From positions 1,798,001 to 1,862,000 of the forward strand of contig JADKAF010000001.1 of NCBI GenBank assembly GCA_016719295.1: a stretch of 64,000 nucleotides of DNA. The letters are read 5' to 3'. Positions 16,690-24,254 of this stretch are shown piece after piece (within the stretch, counting starts at the first letter, position 1; each line of letters begins with the position of its first letter). Origin of the DNA: Planctomycetota bacterium. GTDB lineage: Bacteria > Planctomycetota > UBA1135 > JADKAF01. Under the pieces are notes generated by a model. That model searched no databases. It was not told where the DNA came from and worked only from the letters and a program-made list of their open reading frames with translations. The translations under genes were made by a program, and so were the position numbers.

Positions 16690-18692
16690 CCCGGCAGCCC
16701 CTTGCGGCGGTTCTTCTTCTGCGCTTCCTCGATGCGCTTGCGGAGCTCCAGCATCTTCGCGCGACGCAGCGCCAGCTTCTCCTGGTACTTCTTCACCTGC
16801 TCCTCGATCGGCCACTTCTTCTTGATGTAGCGCACCTCGAAGATGCCGAGGAGGCTCGAGGTGATCATGTAGAGCGCGAGGCCGGAGGCGTAGCTATAGA
16901 GCAGGAAGCCGAACAGGATCGGCATGAAGGTCATCATCTTCATCATGGTCTCCTGCTGCGGATCCATGCTCGCCGGGCGCGGCATCATGCGCTGATGCAG
17001 CACCCACAGCACGACCATCAGGATCGGCAGGAGATTGAGACCTTCGAGGGTGAAGAAGAGCAGCGTCACCGGCTCCCACGAGAGCAGCGCATCGGGCCGC
17101 GAGAGGTCGTGGATCCAGAGATAGAAGGGCTCGTGACGCAGCAGGATCGTCGAGCGCAGCGCGGCGAAGAGGCCGATGAAGATCGGCATCTGCAAGAAGA
17201 TCGGCAAGCAACCGCCGAGCGGCACGGTGACGCCGTGCTTGCGCATCAGCTCGAGCTGCTTCTGGCTGAACTGCCGCGGGTCGTCCTTGTACTGCTCTTT
17301 CAGGCGCGCCAGCTCGGGCTGGATGCGCTTCATCTGCTCGCCGTACGCCGCCATCTTCACCTGCTGGATCCGATTGATCGGGAACAGCAAGGTGCGCACG
17401 AGGAAGGTGAGCAGGATGATCGCTAGGCCGTAGTTGCCGAGCACGCCGCCGAAGAGCTCGAGGAACCAGAGCAGGACGTGCGCGACCGGGCCGGCGAAGA
17501 AGATGCTGTAGAACCAGCCGCCGAAGTCGAACTCGTCGACGATCGCGCCGTAGGCCTTGTATTCGGGCCGCGCGTCGAAGACCGCCGGGGACTTCGGACC
17601 GGCGTAGAGCCGGAACGGGAGCTCGAGGGTCTTCGTACCGTCGAGCTTCAAGCGCAGCAAGCACAGCGAAGCGAACCCCCAATGCGCCGAGCCACCGCGT
17701 TGGAGCCTTCGCTGCTCGGCGCCCGCCGTGCGCGTGGCATAGCTCTCGAAGCCGGTCTGCGCCAGCGCGCCCGAGCCCAGCGTCTCGCTGCCGGGGCTGG
17801 CGAGCAGCGCGAAGTGCTTGTTGAAGATGCCGAAGGCCGCGAGGCGCTGCTCGGCGCCGATCCCTTCGAACCACTCGGGCCCCTGCGCGGAGCCCGACGC
17901 CATGCGGGAGTCGTCGACGGTGAACTCGCCCTCCTCCTCGACGATGCGGCAAGCGACGGGATCAGGGTAGAACGAGTCCTCGTTCGTGAAGAGGCCCGAC
18001 GCCGGCGCGAAGACCGTGTAGAGCTCGCCGTTCGGCGCGCGGCCCGAGGCGCGCAGCACGACCTCGAGGTCGTAGCGCGCGGGATCGCTCGGGAGGCGGA
18101 TGTCCTTCGTGAGCTCGATGCCGGCCAAGCGCACGCGGAAGCGGATGCCGGCCCGCAGCGCGGGGTCGTGCTCGGCGGGCAGCGGAGCGCCTCCGCTCTC
18201 GGGCGCGGCGAGCCACTCGTGCTGCCAGAGCGCCTGCTCCGGTAGGAAGGTCGCGAGCTCGAGGCCCGGCGCCGCGCGATCCTCGAGGAGGCGCGGATCG
18301 CGGAGCGCGCTCCAGCGCAGCCCGCTCGCGAGCGGGCCCTCTTCCTGTACCAAGGCGCTCCAGTAGAGCGGGTCGGCGAGCTGCTCCTGCGTCAGGCCCG
18401 TCTTGGTCCCGAAGCCCTTCACGCGCAGCGCGCTCAGAACGCCGCCGCGATTCGAGAAGCGCGCCGCGAAGTTCCCGCGGCGCAGCTCGAGCACGGCCTC
18501 GCGCTCCGCGAGGAGATCCGCTTGCGCGGGCGCGGACGGCGGCGTCGGCGAGGCGTTCGCAAGCTCTCCGGTGGCCGCGCTCGGGACGGCTGGTGCCGCG
18601 GGCTCGCGCTCGGCGCTCGGGCCGAAGAAGCTCTGCCACATGAAGAGCCACGCGATCGTCAGCAGCAAGAAGACGAGCAGTCTCTTTTCCAC
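16686..18692 (-). CDS. yidC: YidC membrane protein insertase
   Basis: 668 residues from a GTG at 18692. The N-terminal TM anchor (LLVFLLLTIAWLFMWQSFF) is followed by an Ala/Pro linker and the large periplasmic beta-sandwich domain (about 65-380). The conserved YidC/Oxa1 core then has helices with NYGLAIILLTFLVRTLLFP, a cytoplasmic hairpin (MKRIQPELARLKEQYKDD), PLGGCLPIFLQMPIFIGLF and the C-terminal helices (MMTFMPILFGFLLYSYASG). The tail is strongly basic (KKNRRKG). It inserts and folds membrane proteins alone or with SecYEG. mnmE follows with a 4-base overlap; rnpA and rpmH, which often precede yidC, are not here. Confidence 0.97.
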   Translation of the reverse strand: MEKRLLVFLLLTIAWLFMWQSFFGPSAEREPAAPAVPSAATGELANASPTPPSAPAQADLLAEREAVLELRRGNFAARFSNRGGVLSALRVKGFGTKTGLTQEQLADPLYWSALVQEEGPLASGLRWSALRDPRLLEDRAAPGLELATFLPEQALWQHEWLAAPESGGAPLPAEHDPALRAGIRFRVRLAGIELTKDIRLPSDPARYDLEVVLRASGRAPNGELYTVFAPASGLFTNEDSFYPDPVACRIVEEEGEFTVDDSRMASGSAQGPEWFEGIGAEQRLAAFGIFNKHFALLASPGSETLGSGALAQTGFESYATRTAGAEQRRLQRGGSAHWGFASLCLLRLKLDGTKTLELPFRLYAGPKSPAVFDARPEYKAYGAIVDEFDFGGWFYSIFFAGPVAHVLLWFLELFGGVLGNYGLAIILLTFLVRTLLFPINRIQQVKMAAYGEQMKRIQPELARLKEQYKDDPRQFSQKQLELMRKHGVTVPLGGCLPIFLQMPIFIGLFAALRSTILLRHEPFYLWIHDLSRPDALLSWEPVTLLFFTLEGLNLLPILMVVLWVLHQRMMPRPASMDPQQETMMKMMTFMPILFGFLLYSYASGLALYMITSSLLGIFEVRYIKKKWPIEEQVKKYQEKLALRRAKMLELRKRIEEAQKKNRRKGLPG

Positions 18693-18766
18693 GGGGTCCT
18701 GCGGGCGGGGAGCGAGGGATCGACGAAAGAGGAAACGGAGGCGATGGCGCGAGCCCTCTCGGAGGC

Positions 18767-19546
18767 TCAGCGGCCGACGAGGAGACGCTCGGCGAGGTAG
18801 ACGGGGAGGCCTTGCTCCGCGCGGATCGAGCGCGACGCGGCCTCGTGGTCATAGGCCAAGCGCCGGAACGCGATGCGCGCGGCGCGCCCCTCCGCGGCCG
18901 GCTCGAAGATGACGTAGGAGAGGCGCGGATCCCCGTCGCGCGGCTGGCCCACGCTGCCCACGTTCACCAGCACGCGCCGATCCTTCGGCACGACGTAGAT
19001 CCCGTTCTCGAGCTCGCGCGGCGAGATGTGCTTCTCCCCGCCTTCGACGTAGACCCCGGGAACGTGGCTGTGGCCGACGAAGCTCACCGGCTGCGTCTGC
19101 GCCGCGAACACGCGCTCCATCTTGTCGGGGTTCCTAGCGTCGCGCGGCAGCATGTATTCGCGCACGGGATCGCGCGGCGAGCCGTGCACGAAGAGGGCGC
19201 CGTCGGTCTCGACCTGGTGCGGCAGCTCGCCGAGGAAGTTCCAGAAGGCGAAGTTCTGATCCGCGGGGAACTCGGGCGCGTTCAGGCGATCCTGGGTCCA
19301 GTGGATCGCCGCACGTGCGTTGTCGTTGAAGTCCTCGGCGAAATTCATCATCGCGTCCTCGTGATTCCCGAGGAGCGTGAACTCGCAGCGCTCCATCACG
19401 AGCTGCAGGCACTCGCGCGGATTGGCGCCATAGCCGACGACATCCCCTAGGCACGCGATGCGCGTCACTCCGAGCTCCGCGATGTCCTCCAAGGCGCGGC
19501 TCAGCGCCTGGATGTTCGAGTGGAGGTCGGAGATGACGGCGATCAT
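18767..19546 (-). CDS. Calcineurin-like metallophosphoesterase (YfcE-like)
   Basis: 259 residues from the ATG at 19546. The metal-binding signature is complete: DLHSN (residues 7-11), GDVVGYGANP, GNHED, then HGSP and the C-terminal GHSHVPG. The protein is compact and lacks a signal peptide or TM helix, so it should be a cytoplasmic dimetal phosphoesterase. The closest style is the small YfcE/PrpE-like group that acts on phosphodiesters or nucleotides; the substrate cannot be told. It lies between yidC and the glycosyl-1-phosphate transferase gene in the same direction, with 74- and 56-base gaps, so co-transcription is possible. Confidence 0.88.
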   Translation of the reverse strand: MIAVISDLHSNIQALSRALEDIAELGVTRIACLGDVVGYGANPRECLQLVMERCEFTLLGNHEDAMMNFAEDFNDNARAAIHWTQDRLNAPEFPADQNFAFWNFLGELPHQVETDGALFVHGSPRDPVREYMLPRDARNPDKMERVFAAQTQPVSFVGHSHVPGVYVEGGEKHISPRELENGIYVVPKDRRVLVNVGSVGQPRDGDPRLSYVIFEPAAEGRAARIAFRRLAYDHEAASRSIRAEQGLPVYLAERLLVGR

Positions 19547-19602
19547 CGAAGGGGCCCGGGGCGGGGAAAAGGCGGAGATTCTTCCACGCGCCGGAGGGGG
19601 GG

Positions 19603-20679
19603 TCAATGCGAGCGGGTGGCCCGCGGGGGCAGGCCACCGACCCAGAGGAAGAGCGCGATCTGCGTTGCGACGACGGCGCCCGCCTCCAGCGGCGTGCACC
19701 AAGGGAGCAGCGCCGCGAGCGCGCCGAGCGCGAGGGTCGCACCCCAGCACGCGAGCGCCGCGTTCCGCTTGGACCCGGTGCGCTGCGCGAGGCGATGCGA
19801 GACGTGGCGGTGATCGCCGCGAGAGATGGGCACGCCCAAGCGGCGCCGCGACCAGACCACGTGCGCGAGATCGAGCAGCGGCAGCGCGAGCAAGGCTGGC
19901 GGCACGAGGAAGGGCGCCAGCGCGCAGCGCGTGCCCGGCCCGAGATAGCTCGCCTGCACGGCGAGCGCGCCGATCCAGTAGCCGAGCGCTTGGCTGCCCC
20001 CATCGCCGAGGAAGATGCGCGCGCGCGGGAAGTTGAACGGCAGGAACCCGAGGCAGGCACCACAGGTCACCGCCAAGGTCGCGGCGATCGCCACCTGATC
20101 GAGCGCCAGCGCGAGCGCGAAGAACGGCAGCGCCAAGGCGGCGACCACTCCAGCGAGCACGCCGTTCATATTGTCGAGGAAGTTGAACGCGTTCATCGCG
20201 GCGACGATCCACAGCGCGGCTCCGGACGCCCCGAGCAGCTCGTGCAGCGCCCAGTCGAAGCGCAGATCGCCGAGCAGGATCGGACAGAGCGCCGCGGCGA
20301 GCTGCAGCGCGAGCTTCGCGCGCGGGGCGAGCTTCGCGCGGTCATCCCAGGTTCCGCCGATGCAGGCGATCAGCAAGCCGAGCGCGAGTCCGCCCCACGC
20401 ATGTCCCGCCGCCGCGAGCTCGCGCAGCGCTCCCTCCGCGATCCCCGGAACGCCGGCGAAGTTCCCGCTCGCTGCGAGCAGGCCCGCCGACGGCAGCGCC
20501 AGCAAGACGAGGACCACGGCCGCGCCACCGAGGTAAGGCACCGCCTCGCCGTGGTCCTTGCGGCCCGCCGGCCGATCGAGGAAGGCGGTCGCGATCGCGA
20601 TGCGGCGCGCGAGCGCCGTGGTTCCCAGCGCGAGCACGGCCGCGGCGAGGGCGAGCGCCAGGTAGGTCCAGGCGCTCAA
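19603..20679 (-). CDS. WecA/TagO/MraY-family undecaprenyl-phosphate glycosyl-1-phosphate transferase
   Basis: 358 residues with about ten TM helices. Family motifs are present: DRPAGRKDHGEAVPYLGG in the first loop, GTWDDR, NAFNFLDNMNG (the catalytic Asp-Asn segment), FLGDGGSQALGYWIG and the C-terminal loop RGDHRHVSHRL. These enzymes transfer a sugar-1-phosphate from a UDP sugar to undecaprenyl phosphate to start O-antigen, teichoic-acid or exopolysaccharide synthesis. MraY itself is less likely because of the WecA-type HRHVSHRL loop. The start is a TTG overlapping the nadD stop by 4 bases; a later start would lose the first TM helix. Confidence 0.9.
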   Translation of the reverse strand: MSAWTYLALALAAAVLALGTTALARRIAIATAFLDRPAGRKDHGEAVPYLGGAAVVLVLLALPSAGLLAASGNFAGVPGIAEGALRELAAAGHAWGGLALGLLIACIGGTWDDRAKLAPRAKLALQLAAALCPILLGDLRFDWALHELLGASGAALWIVAAMNAFNFLDNMNGVLAGVVAALALPFFALALALDQVAIAATLAVTCGACLGFLPFNFPRARIFLGDGGSQALGYWIGALAVQASYLGPGTRCALAPFLVPPALLALPLLDLAHVVWSRRRLGVPISRGDHRHVSHRLAQRTGSKRNAALACWGATLALGALAALLPWCTPLEAGAVVATQIALFLWVGGLPPRATRSH

Positions 20680-21327
20680 CGGTAGAGGCCGTGCTCGCGC
20701 ACGTAGCGGGCCACGGCCTCGGGTAGATCGCCGTCCTCGGGCCTTCCGGCCTTCGCGGCCTCGCGCGATGCCGTCGACGAGCTCGGGATCGGAGGCCGCG
20801 CGACGAAATCGCGCCTCAGGCGCAGGACGAGCTCTGGCTCGAGGGCCGGCTCGAGGGTGGCGAGATCCCTCAGCGCGAAGCCTTCGCGCTCGACGACGCA
20901 GATGTGCGCGAGCTCGAAGAGCTCGCGCACGCGAAACTCAGCGCGGGAAGTCGGGCAGGCAATCCGAGCCCATGACGAAGTAGAGCTCGGCCTCGGGCTC
21001 CACCTGCGCGCGGATCGCCCGCAGCGTCTCGACCGTGTACGAGGTCCCCGCGCGCTCGAGCTCGAGCGGCGAGACGAAGAGCGCGGGTTCGTCCTGCAGA
21101 GCGAGGCGCAGCATCGCCGCGCGATCCGCGTTCGAGGCCCGCGGGCCGCGCGGCTTCATCGGATTGCGGGCGGTCGGGAGGAACACCACGCGCTCCAGTC
21201 CATGGGCGCGCCGCGCCGAACGCGCGACCTCGAGGTGCCCGCGATGCACCGGATCGAAAGAGCCGCCGTAGAGCCCGATGCGTCCGCGGAGTCCGCGAAA
21301 GTCCGCGAGCCAGGGATCGCGCTGCAT
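20676..21327 (-). pseudogene. nadD: nadD: nicotinate-nucleotide adenylyltransferase, one frameshift
   Basis: NadD joins ATP and nicotinate mononucleotide to make deamido-NAD. The first 129 residues carry GLYGGSFDPVHRGHLEVA (the HxGH nucleotidyl-transfer motif), FLPTARNPMKP, TVETLRAIR and FVMGSDCLPDFPR, then hit a TGA at 20938-20940. The protein continues in the next frame (VRELFELAHICVVEREGF) and ends YVREHGLYR. Removing one base of the TGA region restores PRWFRVRELFE, which is the normal NadD sequence there. The C-terminal block PPIPSSSTASREA stands where SSTxIR is usual. NadD is normally essential, so an indel error in the sequence is the simplest explanation. The stop overlaps the TTG start of the next gene. 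Confidence 0.88.
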
Positions 21328-21637
21328 GGTCCTCGGGTGCCAGGAGATCGCCTGGTCCTACCCCTCCGCCCCCCCGCACTTCAAGGCCGCGGGGAGCTCC
21401 GATCCGATGCCCCTCACCCCCGGGGGAAAAGCGTTTGACCCTCCCCGTTACCTCGGTACCCTCCCGACCTAATCGCCGTGGTCCGCCCGGCGGCGCGCCA
21501 GCTCGTTCTCGCTTCGCGAGCCGAGCGGAGCCCGCCACCACGCCGAAGCGAGCGCTCCCGAGCGAGCGACTCGTCAGGAGCGTGCGGCCGCGAGCGGCGA
21601 CCGCCATCCGCACCGTCAACCAATCAGGGATTCGAAC
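21328..21637. other. 310-bp intergenic region
   Basis: Divergent region between nadD and the small lipoprotein gene. A weak promoter candidate on the plus strand is TTGACC (21435-21440), a 16-base spacer and TACCCT (21457-21462), leaving a ~175-base leader before 21638. Nothing else is recognised. Confidence 0.35.
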
Positions 21638-21829
21638 ATGCGCCGTCTGCTGGGCCTGCTCTTCGTCCTTGCGTTGCTCGTCCTCGTGGGCGGCTGCAAG
21701 AGCGTCTGGGATGACGTGAAGTCGGACATCTCGGGCACCGCAACCGCGTGGCACCGCGACTGGATCCACGCGAAGGACTCGATCTTCCGGCACCTGCTGA
21801 ACTACGACGAGAACGATCCGTATCTCTAG
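21638..21829 (+). CDS. Small lipoprotein, 63 residues
   Basis: The protein opens with a basic start, a hydrophobic helix (LLGLLFVLALLVLV) and a lipobox ending GGC at residue 20, so it should be lipid-modified on that cysteine. The mature part is only 44 residues, charged and aromatic (SVWDDVKSDIS, WHRDWIHAKDSIFRHLL), probably one amphipathic helix. Lysine after the +2 position gives no obvious inner-membrane retention signal. Function unknown; it resembles small entericidin-like or cell-envelope lipoproteins only in size. A hairpin-repeat array begins right at its stop codon. Confidence 0.75.
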   Translation: MRRLLGLLFVLALLVLVGGCKSVWDDVKSDISGTATAWHRDWIHAKDSIFRHLLNYDENDPYL

Positions 21830-21995
21830 GTTCAACGGCTGACGCCGTTGAGACGCGTGTGGGTTCAACGGCTGACGCCGTTGAGACGCGTGTGGGTTCA
21901 ACGGCTGGCGCCGTCGAGACGCGGCGATGCCTGCTGGTTCAACGGCTGATGCCGTTGAGACCGCTTCCAGGTGGAACGGCGAGCGCCGTAGAGAC
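21830..21995. repeat. Tandem hairpin-repeat array 1 (about 33-bp unit, five copies)
   Basis: Five consecutive units each start with GGTTCAACGGC or a close variant and contain a palindrome. The palindromes are CAACGGC-TGAC-GCCGTTG at 21833-21850 and 21866-21883 (identical 33-bp units), CAACGGC-TGGC-GCCGTCG at 21899-21916, CAACGGC-TGAT-GCCGTTG at 21940-21957, and a diverged GAACGGC-GAGC-GCCGTAG near 21974-21991. The copies sit between the lipoprotein stop and the end of miaA, two convergent genes. They lack CRISPR-like unique spacers. Confidence 0.85.
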
Positions 21996-22031
21996 GGCTT
22001 CTTGGTTCGGCGCTTGGATCGTCGACCGCGT

Positions 22032-22066
22032 GAGGGCACTCTTCGCAGGCTGCGAAGCGTGCCCTC
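22032..22066. terminator. Long hairpin between convergent genes
   Basis: GAGGGCAC (22032-22039) pairs with GTGCCCTC (22059-22066) and, inside it, CTTCGCA (22041-22047) with TGCGAAG (22051-22057). This gives 15 pairs with one mismatch and a 3-base loop. It precedes the miaA stop at 22120 and follows array 1. There is no T-run on either strand. Confidence 0.45.
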
Positions 22067-22119
22067 GCGGCGTTCTTGGGACGAAGGCGACGGGTCGCGT
22101 TCGCGCGCGACGCACGCGC

Positions 22120-23076
22120 TCAGGGGCGATCCAGGTCGAGGCGTCGCTCGACGGCGGCCGCGAGTTCCTCCACGCTGCTCTCGGGCGCGACGTGGACCCA
22201 CTGGATCTGCGGGAACGAGCGGTACCAAGTCATCTGCCGCCGCGCGAAGCGACGGGTGGCGGTCGCGATCTCGATCTCCAGGCCCTCGCGCGGACGCTCT
22301 CCGCGCAGATGCGCGGCGATTTGCGCGTAGCCCACGGCGGCGCCCGCCTGCAGCCCGAGTCCGCCTTCGGCTTCGAGCCGAGCGACCTCCTCGATCCAAC
22401 CCGCGGCGATCATCTCCCGCACACGTGCGGCGATGCGCGCGTCGAGCTGCTCGCGCGGCATCGTCAGGCCCACGATGCGCGCCCCTTCGCCCGGCCGCCG
22501 CGACCACTCGCGCTGCAGCTCGGAGATCGGCTCGCCGGTGAGCTCGAATACTTCGAGCGCGCGCACGATGCGCTTCACGTCGTTCGGGTGGATGCGCGCC
22601 GCTGCCACGGGGTCGCAGCGCAGGAGCTCTCCGTGAAGCACCTGCGAGCCCTCCGCGTCGGCGCGACGCTGCAAGCGCTCGCGCACCTCGGGATCGCTGG
22701 AGGGACCTTCGAAGAGCCCGTGCGTCAGCGCCTTCAGGTAGAGGGCCGTGCCCCCCACGAACAGCGGCTTCAAGCCGCGAGCCCGAACACGCGCGCGCGC
22801 TTCCTCCGCGGCAGCCAGCCAGCGCGCGACCGAGAAGGACTCGCGCGGATCGACGAGATCCAGGAGCTCGTGCGTCGCGCGCGCGCGCTCGGCGGGCGTC
22901 GGCTTCGCCGTGCCGAGGTCCATCCCGCGGAAGACCTGCATCGAGTCCAGCGAGAGCAGCGCGAGAGGCCGGCGCTCCGCGAGGAGCTGCGCGACCGCGC
23001 TCTTGCCGACGCCGGTCGGGCCCACCAGATAGCGCTCGAGCGGCGCAGGGCTCTTCTCCGCTTCGTTCGCGCTCAC
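22120..23076 (-). CDS. miaA: MiaA tRNA dimethylallyltransferase
   Basis: 318 residues. It adds the isopentenyl group to A37 of tRNAs that read UNN codons. The P-loop GPTGVGKSAVAQLLAE is near the N terminus, then LSLDSMQVFRGMDLGTAKPT (the DSMQVY-like tRNA-binding segment with Phe for Tyr), LFVGGTALYLKALTHGLFEGP, HPNDVKRIVRALEVFELTG, and the C-terminal RRFARRQMTWYRSF and WVH. The GTG at 23076 is chosen because it sits a normal distance before the P-loop; residues upstream are not family-like. It is divergent from the secreted protein at 23196 with a 119-base gap. Confidence 0.95.
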   Translation of the reverse strand: MSANEAEKSPAPLERYLVGPTGVGKSAVAQLLAERRPLALLSLDSMQVFRGMDLGTAKPTPAERARATHELLDLVDPRESFSVARWLAAAEEARARVRARGLKPLFVGGTALYLKALTHGLFEGPSSDPEVRERLQRRADAEGSQVLHGELLRCDPVAAARIHPNDVKRIVRALEVFELTGEPISELQREWSRRPGEGARIVGLTMPREQLDARIAARVREMIAAGWIEEVARLEAEGGLGLQAGAAVGYAQIAAHLRGERPREGLEIEIATATRRFARRQMTWYRSFPQIQWVHVAPESSVEELAAAVERRLDLDRP

Positions 23077-23195
23077 CGTTCGCCGCTCCTCCGTCCGACC
23101 GCTGGAGACGCACCGGAGCGCGCTCCACGCGGTTATGATCCCCCGCCGCTCGATCGCGGGCCAGCAGCTCCTCCCTCGCGTACGTACTCTTCGCC

Positions 23196-24215
23196 ATGCA
23201 CCAGCGTTCCCGGATCGGCTTCGCTCTCCTCCTCGGCCTCTTGGTGAGCACGCCGCGCGCGAGCGCACTCCAGGATCCTCCTGCCGCCACCGCCCCGAGC
23301 GCGAGCAGCGCGCCGAGCACGAGCGCGCCGAGCAGCGACGGGGAGAAGCGCGCACGCGCGCTCCTGGCCGAAGCGATCGCGAAGCAGCTCGGCCACGTGC
23401 GCGACCACGTGCTGCGTTCCTTCCAGACCGAGATCAGCCTGGTCGACCAGCGGCAGGGCAACGTCGAGGCGCGGCTCTCCATCGCCTTCACCGCCGGCTC
23501 GATCCCCGCACAAGACGGCATCAAGATCCGCACGCGTCTCGGCGACGAGGTCGAGACCTCGCGCTGGGGCGCGCAGTACTGGATCTCGCGGAAGTCGCAG
23601 CCGCTGCCGATCCCGATGACGCAAGCCGAGTTCCAGAAGGACAAGGCGGACCTGCGGCGCTACGCGAAGATGTGCCGGACACTCATGTACGCGTTCTCCC
23701 TCGCCGGCCTCGCGCACAGCTTGGAGAGCCCGAACGCGCAGCAGGACCTCGACGTCGACTGGTTCGATGGCGGGAAGCGCAGGATGGCCTTCGTGATCGC
23801 GGGCTTCTCGACCGAGATCGGCGGCCTGCTAGCGGACAGCAGCGGAGAGAAGGCCCCGTCGCCCGGCGGCGAGAAGGGCTTCGATCCCTTGGGCCTACCG
23901 AGCGCGGAGAAAGGCGAGCGCGCGGAGGTGCGCCTCTACTTCAACGCGGCGTTCGAGCTCGAGCGGATCGACGTGCGCCGCGCGACGGCCGCGCCGGAAG
24001 CTGCGTGGCAGGCCTATCGCTTCCTCGAGTTCGGACTGAAGGACATCGGCGAGCGCCGGCACGTCAAGGCTCCCAGCGTGTTCCATATCTACGAAGGCCT
24101 GCCGCAATCGGGCTCGCGTCTCGACCACGTGATCCAGGTGCGTCTGACGACGCTGAAGCTGAACCCGAAGCAGCCGTTGCTCGACGAGACCTACTTCAAG
24201 AACCGCGGCTTCTGA
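23196..24215 (+). CDS. Secreted protein of unknown function
   Basis: 339 residues. The signal peptide (MHQRSRIGFALLLGLLVSTPRASA) is followed by an Ala/Ser/Pro linker (about 25-48) and a globular domain with helical and strand segments (AKQLGHVRDHVLRSFQTEIS, LRRYAKMCRTLMYAFSLAG, EVRLYFNAAFELERIDVRR). There is no metal-, cofactor- or catalytic motif that I recognise. One cysteine only. It is likely periplasmic. It converges on mutL with a 39-base gap. Confidence 0.7.
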   Translation: MHQRSRIGFALLLGLLVSTPRASALQDPPAATAPSASSAPSTSAPSSDGEKRARALLAEAIAKQLGHVRDHVLRSFQTEISLVDQRQGNVEARLSIAFTAGSIPAQDGIKIRTRLGDEVETSRWGAQYWISRKSQPLPIPMTQAEFQKDKADLRRYAKMCRTLMYAFSLAGLAHSLESPNAQQDLDVDWFDGGKRRMAFVIAGFSTEIGGLLADSSGEKAPSPGGEKGFDPLGLPSAEKGERAEVRLYFNAAFELERIDVRRATAAPEAAWQAYRFLEFGLKDIGERRHVKAPSVFHIYEGLPQSGSRLDHVIQVRLTTLKLNPKQPLLDETYFKNRGF

Positions 24216-24254
24216 CGCCGGGTCGCGGAGCGGGAGCGCGGCAGCAGCTCGAGC

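Noticed and set aside
21830..22010. CRISPR array
   Set aside because: Units are directly abutting or nearly so with no unique ~30-bp spacers, each contains its own palindrome, and no cas genes are in the window.
20870..23644. A 924-codon open frame across nadD, array 1 and miaA
   Set aside because: It crosses three unrelated genes and the repeat array, has no domain, and reads repeats as peptide (QPLNPHASQRR). Typical high-GC antisense openness.
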